DNA of 54,714 nucleotides. It comes from an uncultured Clostridia bacterium (GTDB lineage Bacteria > Bacillota > Clostridia > Christensenellales > Borkfalkiaceae). The translations under genes and the position numbers were made by a program. Below the pieces are notes generated by a model. The model had not been told where the DNA came from and did not search any database. It saw nothing but the letters and a program-made list of their open reading frames with translations. Location of the stretch: NCBI GenBank assembly GCA_944346655.1, contig CALVMP010000003.1, positions 1 to 54,714 on the forward strand. The letters run 5' to 3'. Positions 9,401 through 18,057 of this stretch are shown piece after piece (the first letter of the stretch is position 1; the number at the start of each line of letters is the position of its first letter).

Positions 9401-10515
9401 GTCCTCTTTGCGTAGAGGAACTTATCGAAGGGCCACTTAGGAAGCTTGACGACGACATAGTCGAGCGTAGGTTCGAAGCAGGCGAAAGTTTTTCCCGTTA
9501 CGTCGTTTCTTATTTCGTCGAGGGTATAGCCGAGCGCAATCTTTGCCGCAACTTTGGCTATGGGGTAACCCGTTGCCTTTGAGGCGAGTGCGGACGAGCG
9601 CGAAACCCTCGGATTGACCTCTATTACAGAATATTCGAAAGAATCGGGATTTAAGGCAAACTGGCAGTTGCAGCCGCCCTCAATGCCCAGCTCGGAAATT
9701 ATCTTGAGCGACGCCGTGCGGAGCATCTGATATTCCTTGTCCGAGAGAGTCACCGCGGGTGCAATGACTATCGAGTCTCCTGTATGGATGCCGACGGGGT
9801 CAAAGTTTTCCATGGAGCAGACAGTTAAAACGTTGCCTGCGCTGTCGCGGAGCACTTCGAACTCAATCTCCTTCCACCCGCCTATGTACCTTTCGATAAG
9901 TACCTGCGTAATGGGTGAGAGCATCAAGCCGTTGTGCGCAATTAAACGAAGTTCCTCTTCATTATTTGCAACACCGCCGCCTGCGCCGCCAAGCGTATAT
10001 GCGGGACGGACAATTACCGGGTAACCGCCGATTTTTTTGGCAACCTCCACGCACTCGTCCACGGTATAAGCTATGTCCGAAGGAACAACGGGCTGACCTA
10101 TTTTATTCATCGTCTCTTTAAAGAGTTCGCGGTCCTCAGCCCTGTCTATGGAGTCGACGTTGACGCCGATGAGCTTTACGCCGTACTTGTCAAGGAACCC
10201 TTCCTTCGCAAGCTTACAGCCGAGGGTGAGTCCGGTCTGACCGCCGAGCGAGGCGAGCAGGCTGTCCGGTCTCTCTTTAATTATAATTCTCTTTAGCGTT
10301 TCAACGGTGAGAGGTTCGAGATAGATTTCGTCGGCAAGGGCGCTGTCTGTCATTATGGTTGCAGGGTTTGAGTTGCAGAGCACTACGTTGAGCCCTGCGT
10401 CCTTCATTACGCGGCACGCCTGAGCGCCCGCATAGTCGAACTCTGCCGCCTGACCTATGACGATGGGACCCGAGCCGATAACCAATACTTTTTTTATGTC
10501 TTCTCTCTTAGGCAT
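6469..10515 (-). CDS. carB: Carbamoyl-phosphate synthase large subunit fused to a degenerate DapF-like domain
   Basis: Residues 1 to about 1075 are a full CarB. The carboxyphosphate half has [20 protein letters not shown] and [12 protein letters not shown]. The carbamate half restarts at about 551 with [20 protein letters not shown] and [11 protein letters not shown]. An MGS-like allosteric domain ends around [14 protein letters not shown]. It makes carbamoyl phosphate from bicarbonate, ATP and ammonia delivered by CarA. From about residue 1083 (KMHSCGND, base 7269) the same frame continues for 266 residues as a diaminopimelate epimerase fold: [41 protein letters not shown]. The usual MCGNGIRC block is [8 protein letters not shown], GNPH is GKDH and ERG is GKV, so epimerase activity is improbable. 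The gene overlaps carA by 8 bases and its stop overlaps the next start (TAATG). No stop or frameshift separates the two parts. Confidence 0.96.
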   Translation of the reverse strand: [1348 protein letters not shown]

Positions 10516-11581
10516 TGTACTTTCCCTCCGTCATGTTCTTCATAAATTTATCAAAGAGGAACGAAGCGTCCTGCGGTCCGCCGCAGGCTTCGGGATGGAA
10601 CTGCACGGTATAGGCGTTGAGCTGGGGATAGTCAAAACCCTCGCAGGTGTTATCGTTTGCGTTTACATAGCTGAGTTCGCCCACTCCCTCAAGGCTGGAG
10701 GAAATTACCTCGTAGCCGTGGTTCTGGCTGGAGATATACACCCTGCCCGTCGAAAGCTGTTTTACGGGCTGATTGGCGCCGCGGTGACCGTACTTCATCT
10801 TCTTGGTCTTACCGCCCATGGCGAGCGCAAAGAGCTGGTGCCCGAGACAAATGCCGAATATGGGAAGTTTTCCTGCAAGCTTTTTTAAATTCTCTATTAT
10901 TTCCACATTCTCCGCGGGGTCGCCGGGACCGTTGCACAGCATAAGTCCGCGGGGATTGAGGGCAAGTATCTCCTCCGCCGTATATGTTGAGGGAACTTTA
11001 ATGCAGTAGCAACCCCTCTTTACAAGCTCGCGGACGATATTGTCCTTGGCACCGAAGTCCCACACAACTACCCTGAGCCCTTCGGGATCGCCAAAGTATT
11101 CCGCTTCGCTGCAGGTAACGCTCTTTACGGCGTTCTTAATGACGTAGGCTTTGATTTCGGATAAATCCTTTAAAGGGCGCGAAGTGATGGCAGCGTTCAT
11201 AACGCCCGACTCCCTTACTATCTTGGTAAGCTCGCGCGTATCCACACCGTACACGCCCACAATGCCGTTATCTTTAAGGTATTTATCGAGCGTCTCCGTG
11301 CATCTGAAGTTTGAAGGGTCGTCGCACTTCTCCCTGACGATATATGCGGATACCCACGGCTTTTTACTCTCGAAGTCGGGAGTTATGCCGTAGTTACCTA
11401 TGAGGGGAAAAGTCTGGGTGACAATCTGACCGTAATAGCTGGGGTCGGTCAGCGTTTCAACGTAACCGGTCATGCCCGTGGTAAAAACAAGCTCGCCTAT
11501 AACGTCGCCGTCTGCGCCGAAGCGCGTTCCGATAAATTGTTTACCGTTTTGCAGAGTTAGATATACTTTGCCGTTTTCCAT
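10508..11581 (-). CDS. carA: Carbamoyl-phosphate synthase small (glutaminase) subunit
   Basis: Hydrolyses glutamine and channels ammonia to CarB. The N-terminal CPSase small-chain domain (LQNGKQFIGTRFGADGDVIG, MTGYVETLTDPSYYGQIV) is followed by a class I glutamine amidotransferase domain. Its nucleophile is the Cys of FGICLGHQLFALA, and the catalytic His is in VQFHPEACGGP. The 357 residues are normal. The gene overlaps carB by 8 bases, so the two subunits are translationally coupled. A GGAAG ribosome site precedes the ATG at 11581. Its place after argF suggests carbamoyl phosphate dedicated to arginine, though pyrimidine supply from the same enzyme cannot be excluded. Confidence 0.97.
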   Translation of the reverse strand: MENGKVYLTLQNGKQFIGTRFGADGDVIGELVFTTGMTGYVETLTDPSYYGQIVTQTFPLIGNYGITPDFESKKPWVSAYIVREKCDDPSNFRCTETLDKYLKDNGIVGVYGVDTRELTKIVRESGVMNAAITSRPLKDLSEIKAYVIKNAVKSVTCSEAEYFGDPEGLRVVVWDFGAKDNIVRELVKRGCYCIKVPSTYTAEEILALNPRGLMLCNGPGDPAENVEIIENLKKLAGKLPIFGICLGHQLFALAMGGKTKKMKYGHRGANQPVKQLSTGRVYISSQNHGYEVISSSLEGVGELSYVNANDNTCEGFDYPQLNAYTVQFHPEACGGPQDASFLFDKFMKNMTEGKYNA

Positions 11582-11618
11582 TGAATGCTTCCTTGTGTAT
11601 ATTATTTACAGTTATATG

Positions 11619-12521
11619 TTACTTTAAAAGTTTGACCATGACTGCCTTTTGAGCGTGGAGTCTGTTTTCCGCCTCGTCGAAAATTTCCTTGGCGTGCGCT
11701 TCGAACACATCCTCTGTTATCTCTTCGCCGCGGTGCGCGGGCAGGCAGTGCATTACCATGGCGTCGGGTTTGGCGTACGTCATGCACTCCTTGTTTACCT
11801 GATAGCCTTTGAAAGCTTCCGCCCTCTTCAGCCTTTCGCTCTCCTGACCCATGGAAGCCCACACGTCGGTATATACGACGTCGGCACCGCTTATAGCCTC
11901 CTCGACGCTCTCTGTTATTGTGAAGTCGCCGTTCTCCTTTGCCCAAGCCATTATGGCGGCGTCGGGTTCGTACCCCTTGGGGCAGGCTATGGCAAATGAC
12001 ATTCCCATTTTAATGCAGCCCACGATGAGGCTGTTCGCCATGTTGTTGCCGTCGCCGATAAACGCCATTTTAAGACCCTTGAACGAGCCCTTGTATTCGC
12101 GCACTGTCATGAGGTCGGCAAGCACCTGGCAGGGGTGGGCGTAGTCGGTGAGACCGTTGATTACTGGAATCGAGCCGTACTTTGCAAGGTCCTCCACCTC
12201 CTGCTGTTCGAAGGTTCTTATCATAATTCCGTCGAGATAGCGAGAGAGCACCCTTGCAGTGTCCTGCACGGGTTCGCCCCTGCCTATCTGTAAATCGTTG
12301 CTCGAGAGAAAGAGTCCGTAGCCGCCGAGTTCGTATATACCCACTTCAAATGAAACTCTCGTGCGGGTCGAGGCTTTCTGGAAGATGAGCCCCATCTTCT
12401 TGCCCTTGAGATAGTCCTTCTGAACGCCGTTGATTCTTTCAAACTTGAGTTGGTCGGCAAGATTGAGTATGGACAGAATGTCCTCCCTCGTCAAGTCCTG
12501 TAATTTAAGTAAATGCCTCAT
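11619..12521 (-). CDS. argF: Ornithine carbamoyltransferase
   Basis: Transfers the carbamoyl group to ornithine to give citrulline. The carbamoyl-phosphate site STRTRVSFE is at about residue 51, followed by FLSSNDLQIGRGEP, the HPCQ motif in DYAHPCQVLADLM, the ornithine site DVWASMGQE and the catalytic VMHCLPAHRGEE. These distinguish it from aspartate carbamoyltransferase. The 300 residues are typical. The start overlaps the argD stop by 4 bases (ATGA). An anabolic role is inferred from the operon, where it sits between argD and carA. Confidence 0.96.
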   Translation of the reverse strand: MRHLLKLQDLTREDILSILNLADQLKFERINGVQKDYLKGKKMGLIFQKASTRTRVSFEVGIYELGGYGLFLSSNDLQIGRGEPVQDTARVLSRYLDGIMIRTFEQQEVEDLAKYGSIPVINGLTDYAHPCQVLADLMTVREYKGSFKGLKMAFIGDGNNMANSLIVGCIKMGMSFAIACPKGYEPDAAIMAWAKENGDFTITESVEEAISGADVVYTDVWASMGQESERLKRAEAFKGYQVNKECMTYAKPDAMVMHCLPAHRGEEITEDVFEAHAKEIFDEAENRLHAQKAVMVKLLK

Positions 12522-13678
12522 TTTCCTAATACCTCGCTTAAAATTGTGATTGCCTGTTCCATCTCCGCCTTGGTGATGGTGAGCGGCGGCAATAGCCTTA
12601 CTCTGTCGTGCGCGGTCAGAAGTATGAGTCCCCTTTCAAGACATGCCTTCACAACCTCGCGGGCGGGCTTCTCTGTGTCGAGCCCTATCATGAGCCCCTT
12701 TCCGTACACGCCCTTTACCCCATTGATTCTGCCGAGATGGGACATAAAATATGCGCCCTTCCCCTGAACTTCCAAAAGAAGCTCGTCTGTAAGTCTTTCT
12801 ACTATGCTCACCGCGCCGGCGCAGGCGACGGGATTGCCGCCGAAGGTCGAGCCGTGGTCGCCGTAGGTGAACACGTTTTCACATTTATCAAAGAGCAGGC
12901 AGGCGCCTATGGGCAGCCCCCCTCCCAGTCCCTTTGCCGTCGTTACGATGTCGGGATGAATGCCCGCATGTTCATATGCGTACATTTTGCCCGTCCTGCC
13001 GTTGCCGCACTGAACCTCGTCACAGATAAGAAGAATGTCCCTCTGCTTGCAGAAGATTTCAAGCTCTTTAAGGAAAGAAGTGTCAAGAACGTGTACGCCG
13101 CTCTCCCCCTGAATACATTCTATCATGACCGCGCAGGTTTTGTCGGTGTAGCAACGCAAAATTCCCTCCATATTTGCGTCGGCATATCTGAATCCGCCGA
13201 GAAAGGGGTCGAAGTATTTATGGAAGGCGTCCTGACCCGTAGCCGAAAGCGTCGCTATCGTTCGACCGTGAAAAGAGTTTTTGAGCGTAATAATCTCATA
13301 TCTTCCATATTTTGTGTTGCCGTACTTGCGGGCAGCCTTTATCGCGCACTCGTTCGCCTCCGCACCGCTGTTGCCGAAGAACACCTTCTTCGCACCTGTC
13401 TTTTCGCAGAGCAGTTTTGCAAGCTGCGTTTGAGGGAGAGAGTAGTAGAGATTGGACGTATGCTGAATTTTGTTGATCTGGTCGGTGACGGCTTTTTTCC
13501 ACACCTCGTCGCAGATGCCGAAAATATTTACGCCGATACCTGTGGAACAATCTATGTATTCCCTGCCGTCCAAATCGTACAGCCTGGCTCCCTCTCCCCT
13601 TTCAAAAGCCACGTCAAAGCGGGCATAGGTCGGGGAGACATAGCGTTTATCCTCTTCAAAAATCTGATTGTTTGTCAT
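12518..13678 (-). CDS. argD: Acetylornithine aminotransferase
   Basis: PLP-dependent class III aminotransferase converting N-acetylglutamate semialdehyde to N-acetylornithine. Visible motifs are YIDCSTGIGVNIFG, the pyrophosphate-binding FGNSGAEANECAIKAAR, FHGRTIATLSATGQ, the Asp of LLICDEVQCGNGRTG that pairs with the pyridine ring, and the PLP lysine in TTAKGLGGGLPIGA. The 386 residues and operon position support ArgD; related enzymes (GABA or succinylornithine aminotransferases) share these motifs. An AAAGGA ribosome site lies before the ATG at 13678. A hairpin separates it from argB upstream. Confidence 0.94.
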   Translation of the reverse strand: MTNNQIFEEDKRYVSPTYARFDVAFERGEGARLYDLDGREYIDCSTGIGVNIFGICDEVWKKAVTDQINKIQHTSNLYYSLPQTQLAKLLCEKTGAKKVFFGNSGAEANECAIKAARKYGNTKYGRYEIITLKNSFHGRTIATLSATGQDAFHKYFDPFLGGFRYADANMEGILRCYTDKTCAVMIECIQGESGVHVLDTSFLKELEIFCKQRDILLICDEVQCGNGRTGKMYAYEHAGIHPDIVTTAKGLGGGLPIGACLLFDKCENVFTYGDHGSTFGGNPVACAGAVSIVERLTDELLLEVQGKGAYFMSHLGRINGVKGVYGKGLMIGLDTEKPAREVVKACLERGLILLTAHDRVRLLPPLTITKAEMEQAITILSEVLGK

Positions 13679-13717
13679 AACAATATCCTTTGATTATCGA
13701 CTGAAATTTAAAATAAA

Positions 13718-13741
13718 GACTGATTTAATCATAAATCAGTC
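13718..13741 (-). terminator. Intra-operon hairpin between argB and argD
   Basis: Perfect 10-bp inverted repeat GACTGATTTA / TAAATCAGTC with a 4-base loop, 4 bases downstream of the argB stop. It is followed on the minus strand by the T-rich tail TTTATTTTA. It resembles a weak intrinsic terminator and may lower expression of argD, argF and carAB relative to argGCJB, or act as an RNA processing or stability element. Confidence 0.5.
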
Positions 13742-13744
13742 GGG

Positions 13745-14590
13745 TTAAACGAACTCCGTGCCGCTGCCTTCGTCGGACAAAAGTTCTATTAAAATGGAAT
13801 GACTGACCCTTCCGTCTATAATAACGGCTTTTTTAACGCCGCGGCGGATAGCGTCCTTGCAACATTCGATCTTCGGAATCATGCCCCCCGAGATTATTCC
13901 CTGCTTTATGAGGGCAGGGATGTCGGAGACATATACCTTTTTAATGAGACTGTCGGGGTCGTCCTTATCTTCGAGGAGCCCCCTGATATCAGTCATGAGA
14001 ATAAGATTTTCAGCTTTGAGTGCACCTGCAATCGATGCGGCTGCCGTATCGGCGTTTACGTTATATATGTTTCCCTCGTCGTCATAACCTACGGTGGCTA
14101 TTACGGGAACATACCCGAGATCGAGAAGATCGCAAATAAGCCCCGTATTTATCTGCTCGATTTTGCCGACAAACCCGAGACCTTCGTCCTGCTTTGAACA
14201 CTTTAAAAGATGCCCGTCCTGACCGCAGATACCTATAGCCTTTCCGCCGTTGCGGCAAATGAGGTCGGCAAGAGTCTTATTGGTCTTGCCCGCCAAAACC
14301 ATGCGGACGACCTCGGCGGTCTCCCCGTCGGTGTAGCGCAGACCGTTTACGAAACGTGACTCCTTACCCATCTTCTTTAACGTGGAGGAAATTTCGGGAC
14401 CGCCGCCGTGCACGAGCACAACCTTGATACCGAGCAAGTTCAGAACTACCAAATCACGCATGACGGACGACTTTAAATTTTCGTCTATCATGGCATTGCC
14501 GCCGTACTTTACGACAAGTATTTTGTTGAAATACTTTTTGATATAGGGCATCGCCTCTATCAAAAAAGCAGCCTGTTCCTGTTTATCCAT
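13745..14590 (-). CDS. argB: Acetylglutamate kinase
   Basis: Phosphorylates N-acetylglutamate, the second step of arginine synthesis. The N-terminal helix EQAAFLIEAMPYIKKYFN precedes VVKYGGNAMID, then VLVHGGGPEIS, the GLRYTDGETAEVVRMVL segment and VNADTAAASIAGAL. In characterised enzymes the extra N-terminal helix before KYGGNAM belongs to arginine-inhibited hexameric kinases, so feedback inhibition by arginine is likely here; this is inference. Length (281) is normal. The ATG follows the argJ stop by one base. Confidence 0.96.
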   Translation of the reverse strand: MDKQEQAAFLIEAMPYIKKYFNKILVVKYGGNAMIDENLKSSVMRDLVVLNLLGIKVVLVHGGGPEISSTLKKMGKESRFVNGLRYTDGETAEVVRMVLAGKTNKTLADLICRNGGKAIGICGQDGHLLKCSKQDEGLGFVGKIEQINTGLICDLLDLGYVPVIATVGYDDEGNIYNVNADTAAASIAGALKAENLILMTDIRGLLEDKDDPDSLIKKVYVSDIPALIKQGIISGGMIPKIECCKDAIRRGVKKAVIIDGRVSHSILIELLSDEGSGTEFV

Positions 14591-14591
14591 A

Positions 14592-15809
14592 TCAAGTCCT
14601 GTAGTCGCCGTTGATTTTTACGTAGTCATAGGTGAGGTCACAGCCCCATGCGGTGGATTTAAACACGCCGGACTTTAAATCTATAAGCACGGTAATTTCG
14701 TCCTCGGAGAGCACTTTTTTTGCAAGCTCTTCAGAGAAGTCAAGCCCGAAACCGTTTTCGCATACTTTAACTTCCCCCGCACGGGAAATAAACGTTACGT
14801 CGATTTTTGAGATGTCGACCTGTGCGCCGGAATAACCTATCGCGCAGAGAACGCGCCCCCAGTTTGCGTCGGCGCCGAACATTGCCGCTTTGAAGAGGGA
14901 AGATTTTATGACCGTCTTTGCAACCGTCCGCGCAGCCTTAAGGGACTTTGCTCCGACAACCTTGCATTCTATGAGTTTGGTTGCACCCTCTCCGTCCTTG
15001 GCAAGCATCTTTGAAAGCTTTACGGTGCAATAGTTGAGGGCATGTCTGAACAGCCTGAACGCCGCGCCGTCGGAAGTAATGGGTTCGTTTCCCGCAAGCC
15101 CGTTTGAAAGTATGCAGCAGGTGTCGTTGGTCGACTGGTCGCCGTCAACCGAGACCATATTGAACGAACTCTTCACGTCCTCTTTTAATGCCTTATCGAG
15201 CATTGCGGGCGAAATTGCGACGTCGGAGGTAATGAATATAAGGTTTGTCGCCATATTGGGGCAGACCATGCCGACGCCCTTTGCAATGCCGCCCATGCGG
15301 CAGGTTTTGCCTCCGAGGGTGAACTCTATCGCCACCTCTTTTTTTACGGTGTCGGTAGTCATTATCGCTTCGGCTGCGGCTGAGCTGTTGTCTCCCAACC
15401 CCTCATAGAGTTCGCCGATATGTTCGAGCATGGGAGAAAGGTCGAGCTTCTGCCCGATTACACCCGTCGAGGCTACCGCAACGTCGTTTGCGGGAATGCC
15501 GCTCACCCTCTCCACCATTTCACACATTCCTTCGGCTATTTCAATGCCGTTGGAGTTACAAGTGTTGGCGTTGCCGCTGTTTACGACTATAGCCTGAGCG
15601 TAGCCATCGGAAAGGTGCTTCTTTGTTACAATTACGGGCGCACCCTTAACAAGGTTCTGCGTATAAACGCCCGCGGCGCTCGCCCTTACGGAGCTTACTA
15701 TGAGCGCGAAATCCTTCTTAATTTTATTTTTACGGATGCCGCAGTGTACGCCGTTGGCTGTAAAACCCGCGGGTGCGCACACTCCGCCCGACACTTCTTT
15801 GAAATTCAT
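14592..15809 (-). CDS. argJ: Glutamate N-acetyltransferase / ornithine acetyltransferase
   Basis: Recycles the acetyl group from N-acetylornithine to glutamate; bifunctional versions can also use acetyl-CoA. AGFTANGVHCGIRKNKIKKD, VVNSGNANTCN, AKGVGMVCPNMAT and VSVDGDQSTNDTC are all ArgJ signatures. The Thr of PNMAT is the self-cleavage nucleophile that creates alpha and beta chains. The 405 residues match the family. Having argJ means a separate argE deacetylase is not needed, which agrees with none being present here. Whether the enzyme is mono- or bifunctional cannot be told from sequence alone. Confidence 0.96.
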   Translation of the reverse strand: MNFKEVSGGVCAPAGFTANGVHCGIRKNKIKKDFALIVSSVRASAAGVYTQNLVKGAPVIVTKKHLSDGYAQAIVVNSGNANTCNSNGIEIAEGMCEMVERVSGIPANDVAVASTGVIGQKLDLSPMLEHIGELYEGLGDNSSAAAEAIMTTDTVKKEVAIEFTLGGKTCRMGGIAKGVGMVCPNMATNLIFITSDVAISPAMLDKALKEDVKSSFNMVSVDGDQSTNDTCCILSNGLAGNEPITSDGAAFRLFRHALNYCTVKLSKMLAKDGEGATKLIECKVVGAKSLKAARTVAKTVIKSSLFKAAMFGADANWGRVLCAIGYSGAQVDISKIDVTFISRAGEVKVCENGFGLDFSEELAKKVLSEDEITVLIDLKSGVFKSTAWGCDLTYDYVKINGDYRT

Positions 15810-15849
15810 TATACTGACCGAATCTTTATCCTGTTATAGATACTTTAAG

Positions 15850-16782
15850 TTAAACTAAAAACGTACCTTCATCGAGCCCGAGCATTATGTTCATGTTCTG
15901 AACGGCTGCGCCCGAAGCGCCCTTGCCGAGATTGTCGAACACGCTGAAGAGCATAATCTGACTTTCGTTTCCGCTCACATAAATTTCGAGCATGTTGCTT
16001 CCGACGATTTTATTTGATGGCAGATACGAAGGAATATCCTCTCCTTCGACGATTTTTATAAATTTATGTCCGGCATAGTACTCTTTAAAATACTTTCTTA
16101 TATCTTCTGCCGAGTACTTTTTAGCCATCAACGCTACATGAAGAGGCACCGCCACGCACATACCCGCATAATAATCGCAGATTATGGGAGAAAACACGGG
16201 AGGATTTTTGAGTCCGCACTCCCTCACCATTTCAGGCAGGTGTTTATGCTTTAAACCAAGCGCATAGTGCCTCGGCGAATCCAGTTCAAAAGACCTTTCG
16301 TCACTTTCATACTGCGCGATGCCCTTTTTGCCGGCACCCGAATAGCCACTGAGCGCATGGCATGCAAACGGATAATCTTCACCGACTACTCCACCCTTGA
16401 CAAGGGGTGCAACAAGCGTAATAAATCCCGTCGCGTAGCAACCGGGGTTGGCGACGCGCTTGGAATTTTTTATCATTTGCCGTCTGCCGGGTTCGATTTC
16501 AGGCAGACCATACACCCAATCAGGGTTTGTTCTGTGCGCCGTCGACGCGTCGATTATCGCGGCATTCGGATTTGAAACGAGGCTTACAGCCTCCACCGCC
16601 GCCGCATCGGGCAGACAAAGAAAACTAATGTCTGCTTTATTCAGGCACTCCCTTCGCGCATCAATATCCTTGCGGAGGTCCTCGGGAAGGGTGATCAGGT
16701 TGATATCCCCGCGCACGGAAAGACGGTCATAAATCTGAAGCCCCGTCGTACCCTCCTTGCCGTCTATAAATATGTTGTACAT
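15850..16782 (-). CDS. argC: N-acetyl-gamma-glutamyl-phosphate reductase (short form)
   Basis: NADPH-dependent reduction of N-acetylglutamyl phosphate to the semialdehyde. The NAD-binding start IFIDGKEGTTGLQIYDRL and the catalytic Cys in RVANPGCYATGFI are clear, with HALSGYSGAGKKG and the substrate-binding CVAVPLHVALM. At 310 residues this is the short type-2 AGPR rather than the roughly 345-residue form more common in Bacillota. The ATG overlaps the argG stop (TAATG). Confidence 0.95.
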   Translation of the reverse strand: MYNIFIDGKEGTTGLQIYDRLSVRGDINLITLPEDLRKDIDARRECLNKADISFLCLPDAAAVEAVSLVSNPNAAIIDASTAHRTNPDWVYGLPEIEPGRRQMIKNSKRVANPGCYATGFITLVAPLVKGGVVGEDYPFACHALSGYSGAGKKGIAQYESDERSFELDSPRHYALGLKHKHLPEMVRECGLKNPPVFSPIICDYYAGMCVAVPLHVALMAKKYSAEDIRKYFKEYYAGHKFIKIVEGEDIPSYLPSNKIVGSNMLEIYVSGNESQIMLFSVFDNLGKGASGAAVQNMNIMLGLDEGTFLV

Positions 16783-18002
16783 TATTTAAGCTTCTTCTCG
16801 TCGAGCAGAGCTTTGACCTTGATGGGAAGTCCGAAGAGATTTATGAAGCCCTGTGAATCCATCTGATTGTAGCAGTCGTCCTCTCCAAAAGTTGCGATAT
16901 CCTCGCTGTACAACGAGTTGGGCGAAGTTATGCCGGCGTTCATTATGTTTCCCTTATAAATGCGAAGTTTTACGTCGCCCGTGACAGTTTCCTGCGTTTT
17001 ATTTACAAACGCGTCGAGCGCTTCGCGAAGAGGCGTAAACCAAAGCCCGTCGTAGACAAGCTCGCCATACTTTATGGCAACGTGCTGTTTGAAGTGCATT
17101 GTCTGCTTGTCGAGACAGATAGACTCGAGCAGTTCATGCGCAGTGTATAAAATCGTGCCACCGGGCGTTTCGTACACGCCGCGTGACTTCATGCCGACAA
17201 GTCTGTTCTCTACCATGTCGACGAGCCCCACACCGTTTTTGCCGCCGATTTTGTTGAGCTTTTCAATGAGCTTTACCGCGCTCATCTTCTTGCCGTCGAT
17301 TGCGGTGGGGATACCCTTTTCAAAGTGAATGGTCACATAGGTAGACCTGTTGGGCGCCTTCCAGGGGGATACGCCAAGTTCACAGATTTTATCGTAGTCA
17401 GGCTCGTTTGCGGGATCCTCCAGGTCAAGTCCCTCATGGGAGAGGTGCCAGAGGTTTTTATCCTTTGAATAATTTGTTTCCCTGTTAATCTTTAAGGGAA
17501 TGTTGTGCGCCTCGGCGTAGTCAATCTCCTCGTCGCGGCTCTTTATGTTCCATATTCTCCAGGGAGCGATTATAGTCATCTCGGGAGCGAAGGCCTTGAT
17601 TGCAAGCTCAAAGCGGACCTGGTCGTTGCCCTTGCCGGTGCAACCGTGGCAGATTGCGTCAGCTCCCTCCTTTTTTGCGATTTCAACTATTCTTTTGGCG
17701 ATTATGGGACGGGCAAAGGAAGTGCCTAAAAGGTACTTGTTTTCGTATACGGCGCCCGCCTTCATTGTGGGATAGATGTAATCCTCAATAAATTCCTTTT
17801 TGAGATCTTCGATATAGAGCTTGGACGCGCCTGTCTTGAGAGCCTTTTCCTCGAGCCCTTCAAGCTCGGTCGTCTGTCCGACGTCGCCCGATACAGCAAT
17901 TACTTCGCAGTTGTCATAATTCTCTTTAAGCCAGGGAATTATGATGGACGTATCGAGACCGCCAGAATAAGCAAGTACAACTTTTTTAATCTTCTTTTCC
18001 AT
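16782..18002 (-). CDS. argG: Argininosuccinate synthase
   Basis: Joins citrulline and aspartate at the cost of ATP. The N-type ATP pyrophosphatase motif [19 protein letters not shown] is at the N terminus. [15 protein letters not shown] binds aspartate/citrulline, and IIAPWRIWN and [12 protein letters not shown] follow. The 406 residues are typical. It is the first gene of the arginine operon, directly behind a strong promoter with flanking operator-like sites. The lyase for the next step (argH) is not in this window. Confidence 0.97.
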   Translation of the reverse strand: MEKKIKKVVLAYSGGLDTSIIIPWLKENYDNCEVIAVSGDVGQTTELEGLEEKALKTGASKLYIEDLKKEFIEDYIYPTMKAGAVYENKYLLGTSFARPIIAKRIVEIAKKEGADAICHGCTGKGNDQVRFELAIKAFAPEMTIIAPWRIWNIKSRDEEIDYAEAHNIPLKINRETNYSKDKNLWHLSHEGLDLEDPANEPDYDKICELGVSPWKAPNRSTYVTIHFEKGIPTAIDGKKMSAVKLIEKLNKIGGKNGVGLVDMVENRLVGMKSRGVYETPGGTILYTAHELLESICLDKQTMHFKQHVAIKYGELVYDGLWFTPLREALDAFVNKTQETVTGDVKLRIYKGNIMNAGITSPNSLYSEDIATFGEDDCYNQMDSQGFINLFGLPIKVKALLDEKKLK

Positions 18003-18031
18003 ATGCCTTTTTCCGTGATTTTTAATTTTGC

Positions 18032-18046
18032 GGGACTCTTAGTCCC
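18032..18046 (-). other. 5'-terminal stem-loop of the arg operon mRNA
   Basis: GGGACT-CTT-AGTCCC, a perfect 6-bp stem with a 3-base loop. It begins about five bases after the transcription start predicted from the argG promoter. No U-tract follows on the minus strand, so it is not a terminator; 5' stem-loops of this kind often stabilise mRNA. Confidence 0.5.
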
Positions 18047-18057
18047 AAACCTGAACA

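Noticed and set aside
12608..13693. 361-codon open frame opposite argD
   Set aside because: No motifs and no ribosome site; it mirrors argD, whose PLP motifs are certain.
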